Assembly: GCF_900090045.1 (NCBI RefSeq) | Contig: NC_041787.1 | Span: forward strand, 434,001 to 498,000 | Origin: Plasmodium malariae | Taxonomy: Eukaryota > Apicomplexa > Aconoidasida > Haemosporida > Plasmodiidae | Direction of reading: 5' to 3' | Length of the DNA stretch: 64,000 nt | Shown here: in pieces, positions 21,478-35,500 of the stretch | How positions within the stretch are numbered: the first letter of the stretch is position 1 | Layout of the letters: every line of letters begins with the position of its first letter | Position numbers and translations under genes: made by a program | Notes under the pieces: generated by a model | The model's database searches: none | Told to the model about the DNA's origin: nothing | Seen by the model: only the letters and a program-made list of their open reading frames with translations

Positions 21478-21973
21478 ATGAAGAAAAAATTGCCTGGACC
21501 AGAAGAACCAAAGGTAACATAATTAGCAAAATTTTAAACATATGTTATCTGAACTCTACATTTTTGATATTAATTGAAACGTTCTTCTAGTTAATTTCAC
21601 TTTTTTTTGACGAATTTTTTTTTTTTTTTGTATTTTTTTAGCAGTTTCTCCTATTTTTTAACAACTATAATTTCTATTTTTCCTATATTTTCTTTTCTTT
21701 TTATTCCTTTTCTTTTTTTTTTTTTTTTATTTTGAGCTTTAATCTTAACTTTTATTTTTTTTTGTGCACATGCTACAAAACGTTAAGGCTACATCAATTT
21801 ACATTTTCATTCCTTTTATTCTCATATCTTTTTTCACGTATGTGTATATATTCTCTTTACGTGTATTACAAAAAAAAAAAAAAAAAAAAAAATTCTGTAA
21901 ATTGTGCGTGTTTCCTTTTGTTTTTGCAAATATTAGAATTAATTTATTATGCGCAAGGCATTTGATAATGTAA
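21478..21973 (+). CDS. Possible 40-residue membrane microprotein, three exons
   Basis: Exons 21478-21513 (MKKKLPGPEEPK, donor AAG|GTAACA), 21788-21837 (ATSIYIFIPFILISFF, donor AC|GTATGT) and 21937-21973 (TINLLCARHLIM, stop TAA). Phases 0 and 2 agree, giving 40 residues: a short charged N-terminus and one membrane span. Similar sizes and layouts occur in small subunits of translocons, oligosaccharyltransferase or mitochondrial complexes, but I cannot assign it to any. The weak point is the second acceptor (ACGTTAAG), whose pyrimidine tract is about 25 bases away. The start codon lies only 25 bases from the ATG of the divergent RAP-like gene, so the two leaders must overlap. It could instead be chance within that gene's leader. 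Confidence 0.42.
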
Positions 21974-22069
21974 AGGTAAATTTTTTACTATTTATAGAAT
22001 AATATTATACGCATAAACATGTACATGTAATACATATATATGTATATATACCTGATATATCATATCTTT

Positions 22070-22689
22070 ATGGCAAAAAAAATGAACCATTTTTATGTTC
22101 CTCTTTTGCTTTTCCTTTTGTGTAAAATATATTTAACTAAAGGAGTAAATTTAAATAGGGAAAGAATATCATCATTTTTAAATTACAAATTAAATCTTAT
22201 TAATATAAAGAAACGTCAAAGTTCTTTATTCTGTTATAAAAAAAGGGTGAAAGCTAAAGAACTGAGGAAGCTGACTACTGAGGAGCTTGAGAAAGTAAAG
22301 ATTTTATCTATTCATACATTATTTTGCAAAGCAGTCGAAGAAGCCTTATTTTTTATAGTTACACATTCGCATATACATTTACATACGCGTATATATGTAA
22401 ATACATATATATATATATATATGTGCATCACTGTAAAATTCAATAAAAGTTCAACATATAAATACACATTTTATATATACCTTATCACATCATAAACGCA
22501 ATAAAACTTATGTTTATGTAGGAAATAATTAAGTGCAGGTTGGATATACAAAAGTTCCAGCATCAGGGATTTTACGATATACATAATTTTAAAATACAAT
22601 ATGAAAAGAACGCTAAAAGAAAATTAGCGCAGTTACTAACAATTTACTATGAGAGATACCTAGATAACAACATAAGAATAAAAAGTTAA
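22070..22689 (+). CDS. RPL29: Ribosomal protein uL29, apicoplast-type
   Basis: Large-subunit protein at the polypeptide exit. Exons 22070-22294 (donor AAA|GTAAAG) and 22522-22689 (after TTTATGTAG), joined in phase 0. The mature part is a clear uL29: KAKELRKLTTEELEK continues into EIIKCRLDIQKFQHQG and ends AKRKLAQLLTIYYERYL, the usual two-helix hairpin. It is preceded by ~60 residues of leader: a signal segment (FYVPLLLFLLCKIYLTKG) and a basic transit stretch (NIKKRQSSLFCYKKRVK). That bipartite form and the bacterial-type family suggest the apicoplast ribosome. In-frame ATGs at 22040, 22070 and 22082 are possible starts; 22070 and 22082 put the signal segment near the N-terminus. The frame running past 22294 is intron. 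Confidence 0.88.
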
Positions 22690-22874
22690 TTTTTTTTGAA
22701 AAAAATATTTTAATTATAAAAAAACAAAGAAACAAAAATCCGAATTTCATCCTTGGAAATATGTCAATTAAAATAAATTAAACAAATTTGTGTTAAAAGT
22801 TAATAAGGAATATCAAAAATTCATTTTTATTAATAAAAGTGTACTTTCTTCAAGTATTCCACGTGCGCATAAGC

Positions 22875-22936
<62 letters not shown>

Positions 22937-23555
22937 TTTATGTATTTATACAAATTACTGACTTATATGCGTATAGAGTAGCTACCGCCAATGTAACGTT
23001 CAATCCTGTTTAAATTTTTTTTTTTTTTTTGTAGATATTATGAATTTGAATATTTAATTTGTATTACATAGTTGTTTTTCTGTATACTTTTAAATAAAAA
23101 AATGTTCCAACTTTTAATTTTTTTTTTTTTATTTTTTCTTAAAAATGTAATAAAAAATTATAATTTTACATTATTTTTGAAGAAACAGCAACATATATTT
23201 TTTCCCACTTTTTTAAAAACATATAAAAAATATCATGTATACAATACTACTTTTTCATGATCCACAATTTGTAAATTTTTCGTTATTATAAATTAAGTTG
23301 TACTAATATCTTATAAGAATTGTTATATATTTACATCACTAATTTTTGGCAGAACATTTCTTTATTCGTTTTTATCTGTATTCGCATTTGTTAATTTAAC
23401 CAGTGAAGAATGTACGAACTTGTATCTGTATGTGGTATAAGAACAATATTATGGCTACGTTTGTCACAATAATGATATGTCAATGAACACCTTTTTCCGA
23501 TTTACCATTTTTAAAGTATTTTCAAACTTAAAGAAAAAATAAAAGAACATAAAAA
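22690..23555. other. Intergenic with (AT)n
   Basis: Between uL29 and UTP20. (AT)25 at 22881-22930, T-runs near 23014-23031 and 23120-23130. Short open frames here are AT-rich noise. The leader of UTP20 is expected within the last few hundred bases. Confidence 0.6.
22881..22930. repeat. (AT)n microsatellite
   Basis: About 25 uninterrupted AT units. Confidence 0.9.
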
Positions 23556-26500
23556 ATGAAGAATTCATTGAAAAATATTAAATTGAAATTAAAGAATAAA
23601 ACCAAAAAAGGGAATTTTGTGTCGTTTTATGACAGAATAAAAGAAATTAATGAAAAGGAAAAATTACAGACATATAATTTATTAAACGACAGTAACTACG
23701 GTGATTACTTAAAGCCCCACAAAAAAAGTAACGAGTTAAATGATAATGATGGTAGGAAAAAAACTGTACATTGACTCAGTGTATATATATATATATACAT
23801 GTGAGCATCACAATTAATCAATTAATTTGATATATAACTTCCCACCAAGCACGTGTGCCCCTGTGGTTGATTCGTTAAAAAATTCATGTATACATATTTA
23901 TATTTATGTGTTTGCATATGTATATGTCTATATCTCATGGGAATGGCTGTACATACCGACTGCATGCATGTTTGCACATATAAATGAGTGATATATTGTT
24001 CATTTATGACTTTTTTTTCCCCATATTCCTTTTGATAGATTTGAAGAAAACGAATTTTTATGCAGCCCTACAGGAATATCCAAAAATTTGTTGCAATAGT
24101 GATTTTAGAAAATGCTGTAGAGAATTAGCACCGTATGCAAAAAACTTAATGTTAATTATATTAAACAAAGACAAGATATTTGGTAATATTTTAAAATATA
24201 TTGAAAATAGCAAGATTAAGAACGATGAGAAATATTTCTATAAATTACTGGTTATTTTAATCAAAGATCTAAAGGACGAAAGTAAAAAGTATACGGAAGA
24301 AATATTAAAAATTTTATATGTTAAAATAAATTTTAACAATTTGGATTTGTTAGAAGAAATATTTAGTAGTTATGCAAATATATTTCGTATTATGAATAAA
24401 AGTATTATAAAGAATGTTGATAAGTACATAAAGATATCCTTACCATTATTATGTCATCGTAATAACATAATAAAAATTTTTATTGCTGATAGTTTTTCAT
24501 ATCTGTTAAGAAAATTATCGTTACATGATCTAATATTATGTTTTCATAAATTATATTCTTACTTCAATTATATAAAAAAAAATAAATTAAGGGATTATTC
24601 AGAAACACTAAGTCTACTAATGTTGGAATCTTTAAAGGTCGATAACAGCAAATTATCTACGAAAACTTTGCCATTTTTGAAATATATAATTTATTCAATT
24701 TTTTTAAAAGAAACATATTATTGCAAAGAAACTGGTTTTAGTTATGATCCACTTATAAATATTAATGATATGAATTATCTAGAAAAAGCAACTGCTTCTT
24801 TTTTTATTGATATATATAATTTCACAAAAAAAGAAACATTCGAATGTGTAGAAATCTTTTTAACTTTTATTTTAAAAAAGTATTCCTCCATATATAATAA
24901 ATGCTACAACGACATTTTATTTTGTTCTAAAAAATGGGATGTTTCAAAGTTGGTAGAGGAAGAAAATGAACGAATTTTTGATGCTAACAATAGGCGACCC
25001 TTTATAACAGGAGCAAATGAAGTTAGCAATAGAGTGTGTTCAAGTAACTGTGGTCAGATTGATAAGTACAACAATATAAGTCCCTTAGCAAAGGAAGAAG
25101 CAGAGAATGGTTTATATAAAAGTGATAAAGAGAATGGAAATAAAAATGGTATAAATAAAGAGGAAAATATTTCCAATAAGCAGGAGGAGGAAATTTGTAT
25201 GAAAAACATCTTCTACAAATCAACCAATTTTTTTCTAAAAAAAATATTATATATATGGATAGAAAAAAATAATGAGAGGAAAAATATCATAATTGAAACT
25301 ACTCTCCATGAGCTGAGTAAATATGTACAAAATTTAAATAATATAAAATTAAATCCTTGGAGTTTTTTTTATATATGGAATATATATGATCACATATTTT
25401 TTTTATTAAATCATGATTCTATTCGTAATCAAGATATTAGTAACATATATGTCTATTTTGTCAATAATTTAATGAATATTTTGAATACAGAGGAGGAACA
25501 TATCAAGAACGGAAAGGACCACTTTAGTAATTATTTATTACGCTTTTTTATCCTTAAAATAGATGAACTTTTAACTAAAAATAGTTCAAACCATGACTAT
25601 TTTTACTTTAACAGTTTTTTAAAATACATATTTATGAGAATAATAAAATATTCGAAACATGTCAATAGTTTATACTTCTTTGAAAAAATATCCCACACAA
25701 ATATATCGTCTTCCCTTTTGGATAAGTACATCTCAGATGGAAGTGAAAGCCTATGGAACGAAATATGCTCAGTTAACTTTAGCGATTTATATATAGCAAA
25801 AATATTTATCATACATGATATTATAAAGAATTTGATAAAAAAAGAAAAGGAAAATGCTATCGTTAAAAATAAAAAAGGAAATAGAGTTCTGCAGGAGGAG
25901 CACTGCTATATGGAAATTCTGCACAATAGTAACATTCATAATATGGATAATCCTGGGACCTATCAAAAAAATGGTAATAGTACTAATAGTAATAACATGT
26001 GTGTTAACTGTAGTGACGGTAGCACCAGTGATGGTAATAACTACTGTATCCGTGGTAAGGGTTGTAATGGAAGTGGCATCTCCCTAATGAACTGTCGCAA
26101 TTGTACCGAAGTGCAAGTACATGTTGCACTCGCAGATTTATGTTTATTAATTTTTGACAAAATAAAAAAGTTGCATGTAATCTTAAAATGCATTAATGAA
26201 TATGTAAGTGAGGACAATAAAAAAATAGGAGTAAATTCAAGGGAAAATCAAAAAAAAGTTGTCTCTTACGTGAAATCAGTATTACTACTTTTATTTGCCT
26301 ATATTAATTTGTTGTTAGAAATGGTGGTCACTAATAAAGTTCTGTTATTATTCTATAAAAAAAAAAATAAAGAAGGAGAGGGAGAGGTGGAACCTGCTTC
26401 AGTACTTTACAGCCTATGTGATATTTTAGTCATTCTAAAATATAGCAATTTTGCGCAGAACGAATGTAAGGAAAATACATTTTTGGATACTAATATATAT

Positions 26501-29500
26501 ATAAATAGTATTATACTTGATATTAACATTATCATAACCATCCTGTTAAAAAGTACTTATAATAATACAATAAATGAAAATATGATTACAAAAAATAATA
26601 GATGTTTATTAAATTTTTTAAGTAAATGGAAACAACAGGATATATATTGTGCTAACTATTTGTCTAAAATTAAAGCTATAATAACAAATTTAAATGAGTT
26701 GAACTATTTTAAAAATAAAATAGATGATGTAATTCTATATTTAAAGGTTTTTAAAAAACTTCTATTATTTTATGATACAAGAAACAGAAAAGAACTCTTA
26801 GAAGTAATTAAATTTTTAATAGGAATATATATTGAGTTGAAAGCTAACAGAAAAAGTCATGGTGTAGAAAGGAAGGATGATAATATCGTATTTTGGAGAA
26901 AAAATACACATTATGAAAAAGTGCTATTTGTTTTTGATTGTATGATATATTTAGAAAATGAAGAATATCTATTAACATATGAAAAAATATATGACTCCAA
27001 AATTATGGATGTAATAAATTATTTAACAAATTTAAAAAATTTGAATATTTTCAGTGAATATATATTAAAATTTTCTACAAAAATTTGTATTATAGAATTA
27101 ATTATGCTATTAAATATTCCCCTAATAAGTATACCAAAATCGGTTATTAGTAATTTTAAAAATTTTTTGCGCTCATATACTGTTGAAAGAAAAATTAATG
27201 ACAAAAATGATTATTATTGCCATTCGGAATATTATTTTTTTATAATAAATTTCTTATTTAAATTTAGTAAAAGTAAATTACATATGCTTGAAGGGAAAAT
27301 AGGGAAAAAAAATCTTCAAAAGGATACATTACTAAATAATAATTTTAATGATAGAAATATTAATAAAGAGGAAAAACTCGTAGAACTGGTAAAATACAAC
27401 ATTGCAGAGGAGGAAGAAATTTCCAAGTGTCATAATTTAAAACACTTTATTTCGGTGAGCATTAAAGAATGTGAACAGAAATTTCAATGTTATTTATATA
27501 AAAGAAAAAATAAAGATGTAATACAAACTTCTTCACAAGAGGAACACTTTAATATAGAAATTTTTTTGAAAAACATTTTAACATCGCTTGATTTTTTGAT
27601 AATTCCACAAATTAATAGTTTTAATAAACCTTTTAAAATAAAAATACTAGACATGTACGTATGGATTATTGGGTACATTAATATGAATTGTAGCTATTAT
27701 ATAAATGAGTTAAAGTATTATAATTTGATTGACGTATTATTTGAAATTGTTTACAATTTGAATTCCATTTTTTGTAATTACAGAGATGATGACATTACCG
27801 TGGCTGATATCGCTTCTCATACCGCTACTACTACCGCTACTACTACCGCTACTACTACCGCTACTACGACCGCTACTACGACCGCTACTACGACCGCTGC
27901 TACTATCGCTGCTACTACCGCTACTACTACCGCTGCTACTACCGCTGCAACTGCTCCTAATGTACATCGCAAACATAATGGACCATGTTCACAGTCATTC
28001 TCATTGATAATTGGCAAAGTTAAATTTTCCATAAAGGTTTTTGTAAGCAAATTTATGTATAATATGCACCTTTTAAGGATACCTAATGTCTTAAGATTTA
28101 TACACATATTATGTTCATACAATAAAAAATTAAATAATTACAGAAATGATATTGAAGAAATTTTATCAGAGCAGAGTATTAATTTTACCAAGTTACTGTT
28201 AAATATAAAGGAAGAGGACAGCAGCACAATCAGTCCAATTTTAACAAAAATTATTTTTTGTATGTTAAAAAACAGAACGAAAGGGGGTAATTATAAGTTA
28301 AAGAAGAATATGATTTTTTACTTATCTGCTATTTCGAATGATAATTATTGTCACATACTTATACCAGTTATTTATTCATTTACAAATGTGTATGAAAACA
28401 AAATCGACTATAACAATTTGCTTAGATATGAAGACAAGGAAAAGGTTCTTGTTGAATTTTTAAAAACATGTCAAGGAAACTTTTCGAAACACTGGAATTA
28501 TCTATGTAACTTAGGAAATGTGAATAGAAGTGCGGATAAATTTGATTGTACAAGTGAGAATATAACAAAAGGGAGTGCAAACAACACTTTTTCGTATGAG
28601 CACATATTTAATGATTCCCATTGGTGTTTTAATAATTACATAATTGAGATAAAAAAAGATGCACTGTTTAAAAATTTTTATTTCAACAGAAATTTCAAAT
28701 TGTTGATTCAGATCTTAAAAATTATGAAACATAAACTAAATTGTTATTTCGAATTTTTGTTTCATATATTTATTACCATATCATACTATATTAATATCTA
28801 TTATTATGTAAGAAGGAAACTCAAATCGAGGAATATTTTTTTAAGCCTTAAGCAAATGGAATATAGTAAATACGAACACACAGTAGACTACGCTGCATAT
28901 GATCTTTTACCACTTTATGAGAATAGCAATGTTCATGATAGTAACTATAAGAATAACGGTAATGATGATCGCAGCAATAGCGAAAATGAAAGAAAAAGCG
29001 ACATAAGTTGCAAACTCGAAGTAGTGGAAAAAAGTAGGAGTCAAGTGAACTTTCCAAAAACACCTATAATATTGAAAAAAAAATATATCGAGCTAAATAT
29101 AAAAGATACATATTTGAAGAATATCCAAAAAAAATGCATAGAAAATATTCAGTTTATTATGCTTAACTATGATATTAGGGAACTTAATTTGTTGAAAGTT
29201 AAGGACTTTTTTACCTTCTTATTCTACAAAAATTTAAGGAATATAGGGAAAAAGAATAAGTTCTTAAATATTCTATTTAATATATGGTGCAAAAATGAGG
29301 CATATTATGATTTTTATGTTAGTATTATACCTAATTCTGTGTTGACATTAATTAAAGCTATAAATAATAAAAATATTATTAATAAATTAAGTTATTTCGA
29401 ATGGAATAATTTAACTGATAAAGTATTCGATATTATTTTACGTTTATGTGGTTATGATTATGGCGATGAGGCAGAGGAATTTTTTAATGTTAAGTCATTT

Positions 29501-32500
29501 AACAGAATGAGTCATCAAGTAAAGAATAAAAGTAAGACACATTTTAACTTATTAGTTAAAAAAAAAAATTACAATTTGTTTAATTCGAAAGGAATAAGAA
29601 TACTAAAACCTTATATTTCAGATATTATATTATGTATTAGAAAAACTATTTTAAAAAGATATAAAAATTTTATATTCGAAACGGAAAATGCAACATTATC
29701 AAATAGAAAAAGTAAAAAGACAGAACTAAGAATTATTACCAATAAAGAATTACAAATATTAATTGAGTTGTCTTCGTTTAACAAAAATCAAATACAAAAC
29801 ATGCATATCATTAATATTATCTGTACCTCTCTGTTGATTAATTGTAAATCTCTGCATAGTACAAATTCGTGTCATATACATAAAATAAAATTAATATTGA
29901 CAGCAATAAAAAAATTAATTATTAATATATCAAAAGAGGACAATTATTTAAGAAAAAGGAAAAAAACAACTTGTAACTTATCTTTTCTTAATGGGGTTGG
30001 TGCATTGGTTAAACGGTTCGTCCATACGGGAAAAGATAATATCGAAGAGAAGGTAACGGAAAGGGGAGAAAGCGTGGCAGAAGGGGACAAAGTAGGAAAT
30101 AAAAGAACATATGTTTCTTCCCCCATTTTCTACTACAATTCCCACAAAATGTATATATGCTTTAAAGTAAAAACCATGTTATATGAAATTATTCAGAGGT
30201 GTTACGATTTAAGCTGCAGAGTTCTCGCTGGTGAACTTTTAACTATGGTTGGTTGTATCTTCTTGAAAATAAGAAATATTGAAAAATATTTAGATTGCTT
30301 TAAAAAAAGTTTTCTTAAATTTTTGAGGAAAACTAACGATTTATATTATAACTCCAAATATGTGTTAAAATATATTATGAAAATTCCATTAAAAAATGAA
30401 AAAATGAAAAAGAACAAGTACTACTCCTTTCTTCAGATTGCTCAAATATTTTGTGGCTTAAACATTTGTAATGAAAGATACTCATTTCATGAATATGACT
30501 CGGATGTACAATTTTTAATTTTGTTAGATCTATGTAATATTAAAATGCCATTTATTATATCTAATTATTTTTCGAACTTGAGTAAAAATGAAGATATAAA
30601 TGAAAACAGTAATTGCTGCAGTAAAAACGATTTGTCTCTTCCACCAAAGGTGGAATGTCAAAGAAATACAACTATAAAAATTGGTAATGGAAGAGCTGTT
30701 AACAGTCAGTTTACCTTTAAATACCTCTTTCTAAAGAGTAATAAAATTTTTCTTGAAATACTAATAAGACATTGTTTATTTTTGATCTTTAACGAATCAA
30801 CCAACGAAATGGTGAGAGATAAATCTATTAAATTTATTTTATTTTTTACAAAATTATTGAAGCACTTATTGCAAACATGTGCAAAAATGGGGGGAAATGA
30901 ATATGTTTATAATATAAGCATTGTTAGAGATATTAAAATATACGTACATTTTGTTGTTAATATAATAATGCCCAAAGCTTTGAATGCATTAAAAAAAAAC
31001 ATCAACGATTTTACAAAAATTTCTCTGGAAATTATACTTACGTCATCAAAAAATATATGCCCTTATATAAACATATTAAATTTTTTAGATATAGAAAGCT
31101 TTTTAAGAGATGTTAAAAATTCGCGTGTAAGGAATTATGTATTAAATGAAAATACTAACTCGCTATTTTGCTTTAATGCAATAAAGGAAAAATATTCCAG
31201 AGAGTTTCACACTGTCAAGAGAGATAAGAAAAGAAATAATGGTATAATAACAAACTTTAAAATATTAGAAAATTTGTTATTTTATGATCTATACTACAAT
31301 ATAGTTGCTAGGAAAGACAAAAGGTATAATGAACATTTATCAACTACCTACAGAGAAAATTATAAGCAAGAAACTGTAATTCAAAATTTATTAGACCTAA
31401 AATCTGAAAACAACGCAAAAGGTGTAAAAAGATTACTTATCATTGCACCAGATCTGTGTACATACACAACTTGTAAAATAGTAATACCTTTAGCATTAAA
31501 TTATGTTTTACAAACAAGTTCGAAAAAAGAAACATACAACAAATTTCTTAGCTTAAATAGTATAAAATTACTTGGTTTATGCCTAGAAAAGGTTGGAATA
31601 AAAATTGTATACAATTTATTGCATATGCTACTATCAGAGCTGAAGAAGAATTCCTTTAATAAATTATACATTGAAAAATCAATAAGTCATATAGCGCGAA
31701 AGTATGATTTTAAAGAATTTAAAGAAATGAAATTTAACCCGTATTTATACTTCAGTAAAAATGTAATGAACCAGAAGGAGAAAAGAAATGAAGCAGAGTC
31801 TGATACTGTTAAATCGGATAATGAAGGACAGAATAAAAGAGAAGATATTAAGGCTCAGTATTTAAGCTCAAATGGATGTGAAGAAGAACGAGCTATACGC
31901 CCGAATGAAGTATCATCTATAAAAGAAATAAACTCAGGTGTAGAAAATGTAACCTATATAAAGAAAAAATATAATTTACATTGCAATAAATTTATTCAGT
32001 ATATTCTTCCGCAGTTAAAATTTTTAATGTTTGATAGAACATTGATGAACAATAAGAAAAAAAAAAAAAAGAGTTATATAAACGATTTAGTTGTTGACCA
32101 TAAAAACAAGGATGTTGTAGCTAAGCCGGATATGATCATATCCTTTTTAGTAATATTAAATAAAATGAATTATAATTTTCAGAAAGAATTGCATAAAATA
32201 ATATATAAATTATGCTATTGTTTGTCCTCTAAAACAAATAATATAAGAAATGAGTCAAAGAAAACGTTATGTTATATATCCATGTATCTCGGTTTGAATT
32301 ACTTTGATTTAATTATAAAACAAATGTCTGATTATTTAGTAAAGGGTTATCACATATCAATTTTTTTATGTACTGTCAACTCAATTTTAGAATATGCACT
32401 ATATGAAAAGGATAAATTTCTAGATAAAAATTATCTTAAAATAAACTTCAACACATTAAATGAAGGTAATATAAAGAAGAAGAAGAAATGCCAGGAAGAT

Positions 32501-35500
32501 ATAGAACTAGAAGAACTTTTTTCCTATAAAAACATATGTACCAATATTTTCAATATGATTAAACTAGAAATTATAAATGAAATTGACAAAAATACAGAGG
32601 ATGTTAATAAAACAAGAATAAAGAGGAAAACAATGGAAAGTAAAAAGACTTATGGAAGCAATATAATTAAACTGTTAACAACTGTAATGCCAGAAAAATG
32701 TATAGAAAATAATATATTAACCTTTTTGGAGAGCTTATTTAGTGGTGAATCTTTCGAATATAATGAAGTGGAGAAAAATTTTATATTTAAAAAGAAATAC
32801 ATAAATATTATTTCTTGCTATTTTAATAATTTTATAAAAGGCATAGAAGAAAATAAAAATATATCTCACACATTTATGTTAAATATTATTTACAAGTTAT
32901 TGATAAAATCAATTTATTTTTTTAGAGGAGATAGTTATGAAAATTTACTTGCTGTTATGAAAAATTCCAACTATTTATTTTTTAAGTATAATTTGGTAAA
33001 TGAAGTACATGGCTTTAATCATTTTAAAAAATGTTTACAGTTTTTTATATCAGCAGAAACATCGCAAGAAAAGTATTTAGGTTATAATTATGAACACAAG
33101 AGTATTCAATACCCCGAGAAAAGAAGCAATTTGGATCTAATACAAGGCTCATTTCAAGCAAAAAATGTATACGAGTTAATTGGTAAGACCAAGAAGTTTG
33201 ATTTTAGGGTGCATGCACAGGTTTTAGCTAGGGTGTCCATAAGGTTACTAATATTTATTATTAAACGATCGTCTCGTATATTTTCCGAAGACAGTGAAAA
33301 ATTAGACATGTGCGAAGAAGCAAAGCAAGATAAAAATTTAAGTAGCAACATCACTGCTGAGTTAAATAGAAATAATGATAATGAAAATAGAAGTAAATGT
33401 ATTGAAAATAGTAGTAATTGTATTGAAAATAGTAGTAATTGTATTGAAAATAGTACTAACTGTATTGAAAATAGTAGTAATTGTATAGAAAATAGTACTA
33501 ACTGTATTGAAAATAGTACTAACTGTATTGAAAATAGTACTAACTGTATTGAAAATAGTATTAACTGTATTGAAAATAGTAGTAGTAGTAATAATAATAG
33601 AAATAGTAATATTATTGTACCTAATGGAAAAACAGTGGAATGGACCCAATATAACTATAAAGGTAGCACAAAGAACAGTTCAGCGATCGATAATTTGAAT
33701 GTTAAAAAGGAACAACAAATGGCAGTTAATATATGTGTGAATGATAAGGAAGGGACTATACAATATATAGGGCAGAAGAATACTGAAGTAAATTGTGAGA
33801 CTTATTCAGGGTTTATTGAATATATTCGTTTAATTGAACCGTTACTGGTTTATTGCTATTGTTATGGGAAAGAAGAAGTATTTATTCTATCATCAAAATG
33901 TATTAAAATCATTAAGAGAAAGAAATATAGCGATTTCAAAAAGTTTGGAAAATTAATAATATTATCATCCATAGATATATTAAAAAATATACCTAACTAT
34001 TATAGTAAAGAGTTTGACAAACTCATTTTAGCCTGTATTGATACCCTCACCTCTTTGATAAAAAGTAATAACAAAAATGACTTTATGTCTTGGCTTAATT
34101 CGGATGTGTCACATCATGCGGACTCAATTAACAATTTGAAGAGCGATCAAAATGACGCGTACAATGGTACCCCCAGTGGTACCCAAAATAGTAGCCAAAA
34201 CGATAGTACTGCTTCTAATAATATGAGCAAAATAGTAGGAACATTGGATAGAATTAATCGCAACCACATAAATAAAGTCAAACGACAAAAAAAATTGAAT
34301 TATCTGCTAGATGGTAACATCTTATCTATGCAATATAATAATGAGAAGGAGGCGGAACATACCTCATATGAAGAATCAATCAATTCATTAAGATATTGTT
34401 TAATTAACCAAATATCTTTATTACTGGATAGTAAAAATCACGTGTGGGAGTTATTACTACTATTAAAAAATTGCTTGCTTCGTGAAGATATAAATAATAT
34501 TGTTAAGCATCATTCTATTATTTTAAAAATAAATGGTTGTATTGATCAAATTTTCACAATAATGATTAAAGAATCTTATAATTTGAAATTATCTTTTTTA
34601 TGTGGTCAGATTTACATTGACTTTTTGATGCGCTTTCCTATATCACAAAAAGAAAAAAAAAAAAAATTTTTTCAAATATTGAATAACTTAAATGATGAAA
34701 ATGATGACTCAAGAATTGCTGTTTTGAATACTATATTTTTGTTCTTAAATAGAGTTAATGCAAAATTATTGAAAGAAGAATTTTACTACGTTACCTATGC
34801 TAGTCTTTTAGTTAATTTTTCTAATGAAACGAACTGTAAGTGCAAAAAAATGTATGTATTTTTATTAACATTGCTCTTTCAACAAGTAAATGATTTAAAT
34901 TATGTTTTTAATTCTTATAAAATTTTAAAACACAATTTGATATTCTCCTTGAAGTCTACCATTGTTTATACTTACTTGTATTTATTGCCTGTCTTTACAT
35001 CAATTTTTTTTAAAAATATGCCGTTGTACTATCAAATTATTCTGAGTGAAATTTCTTTTGAAAATAACCAACAGATTAATTCGAAAGAGTATAAAAAAAG
35101 GAGAAAGAATAAAATTAAGCAGCTGTGCTCAGAAGAAAATAGTATTAGCAATAGTAATATAACATATGATGAACTAGAGCAAGGTGAAGACAGTTCTTTA
35201 GAGAAATATTCAGAAAATCATCTGAACTCCATTCGTAATTATTTCTTAAATGAATTACTGAGATACTCCAATAATGACAAAAATAAGAATAAGTGTAATG
35301 AAGAAGAAAAAAGAAAAAAGAAAAAGGAAAAAAATAATGCGTCTGCCTACGCACAAGAGGATAAGATTATGTTTATGAGGAACCAATTAGAAGATTTATT
35401 TTTATCATTAGTGTTTTATATAATTGGAATAACTTGCGCAAATATAAAAACATATATGAAAGAAGATAAAAATTTAATTCATATTTTCACATCTTCTCAA

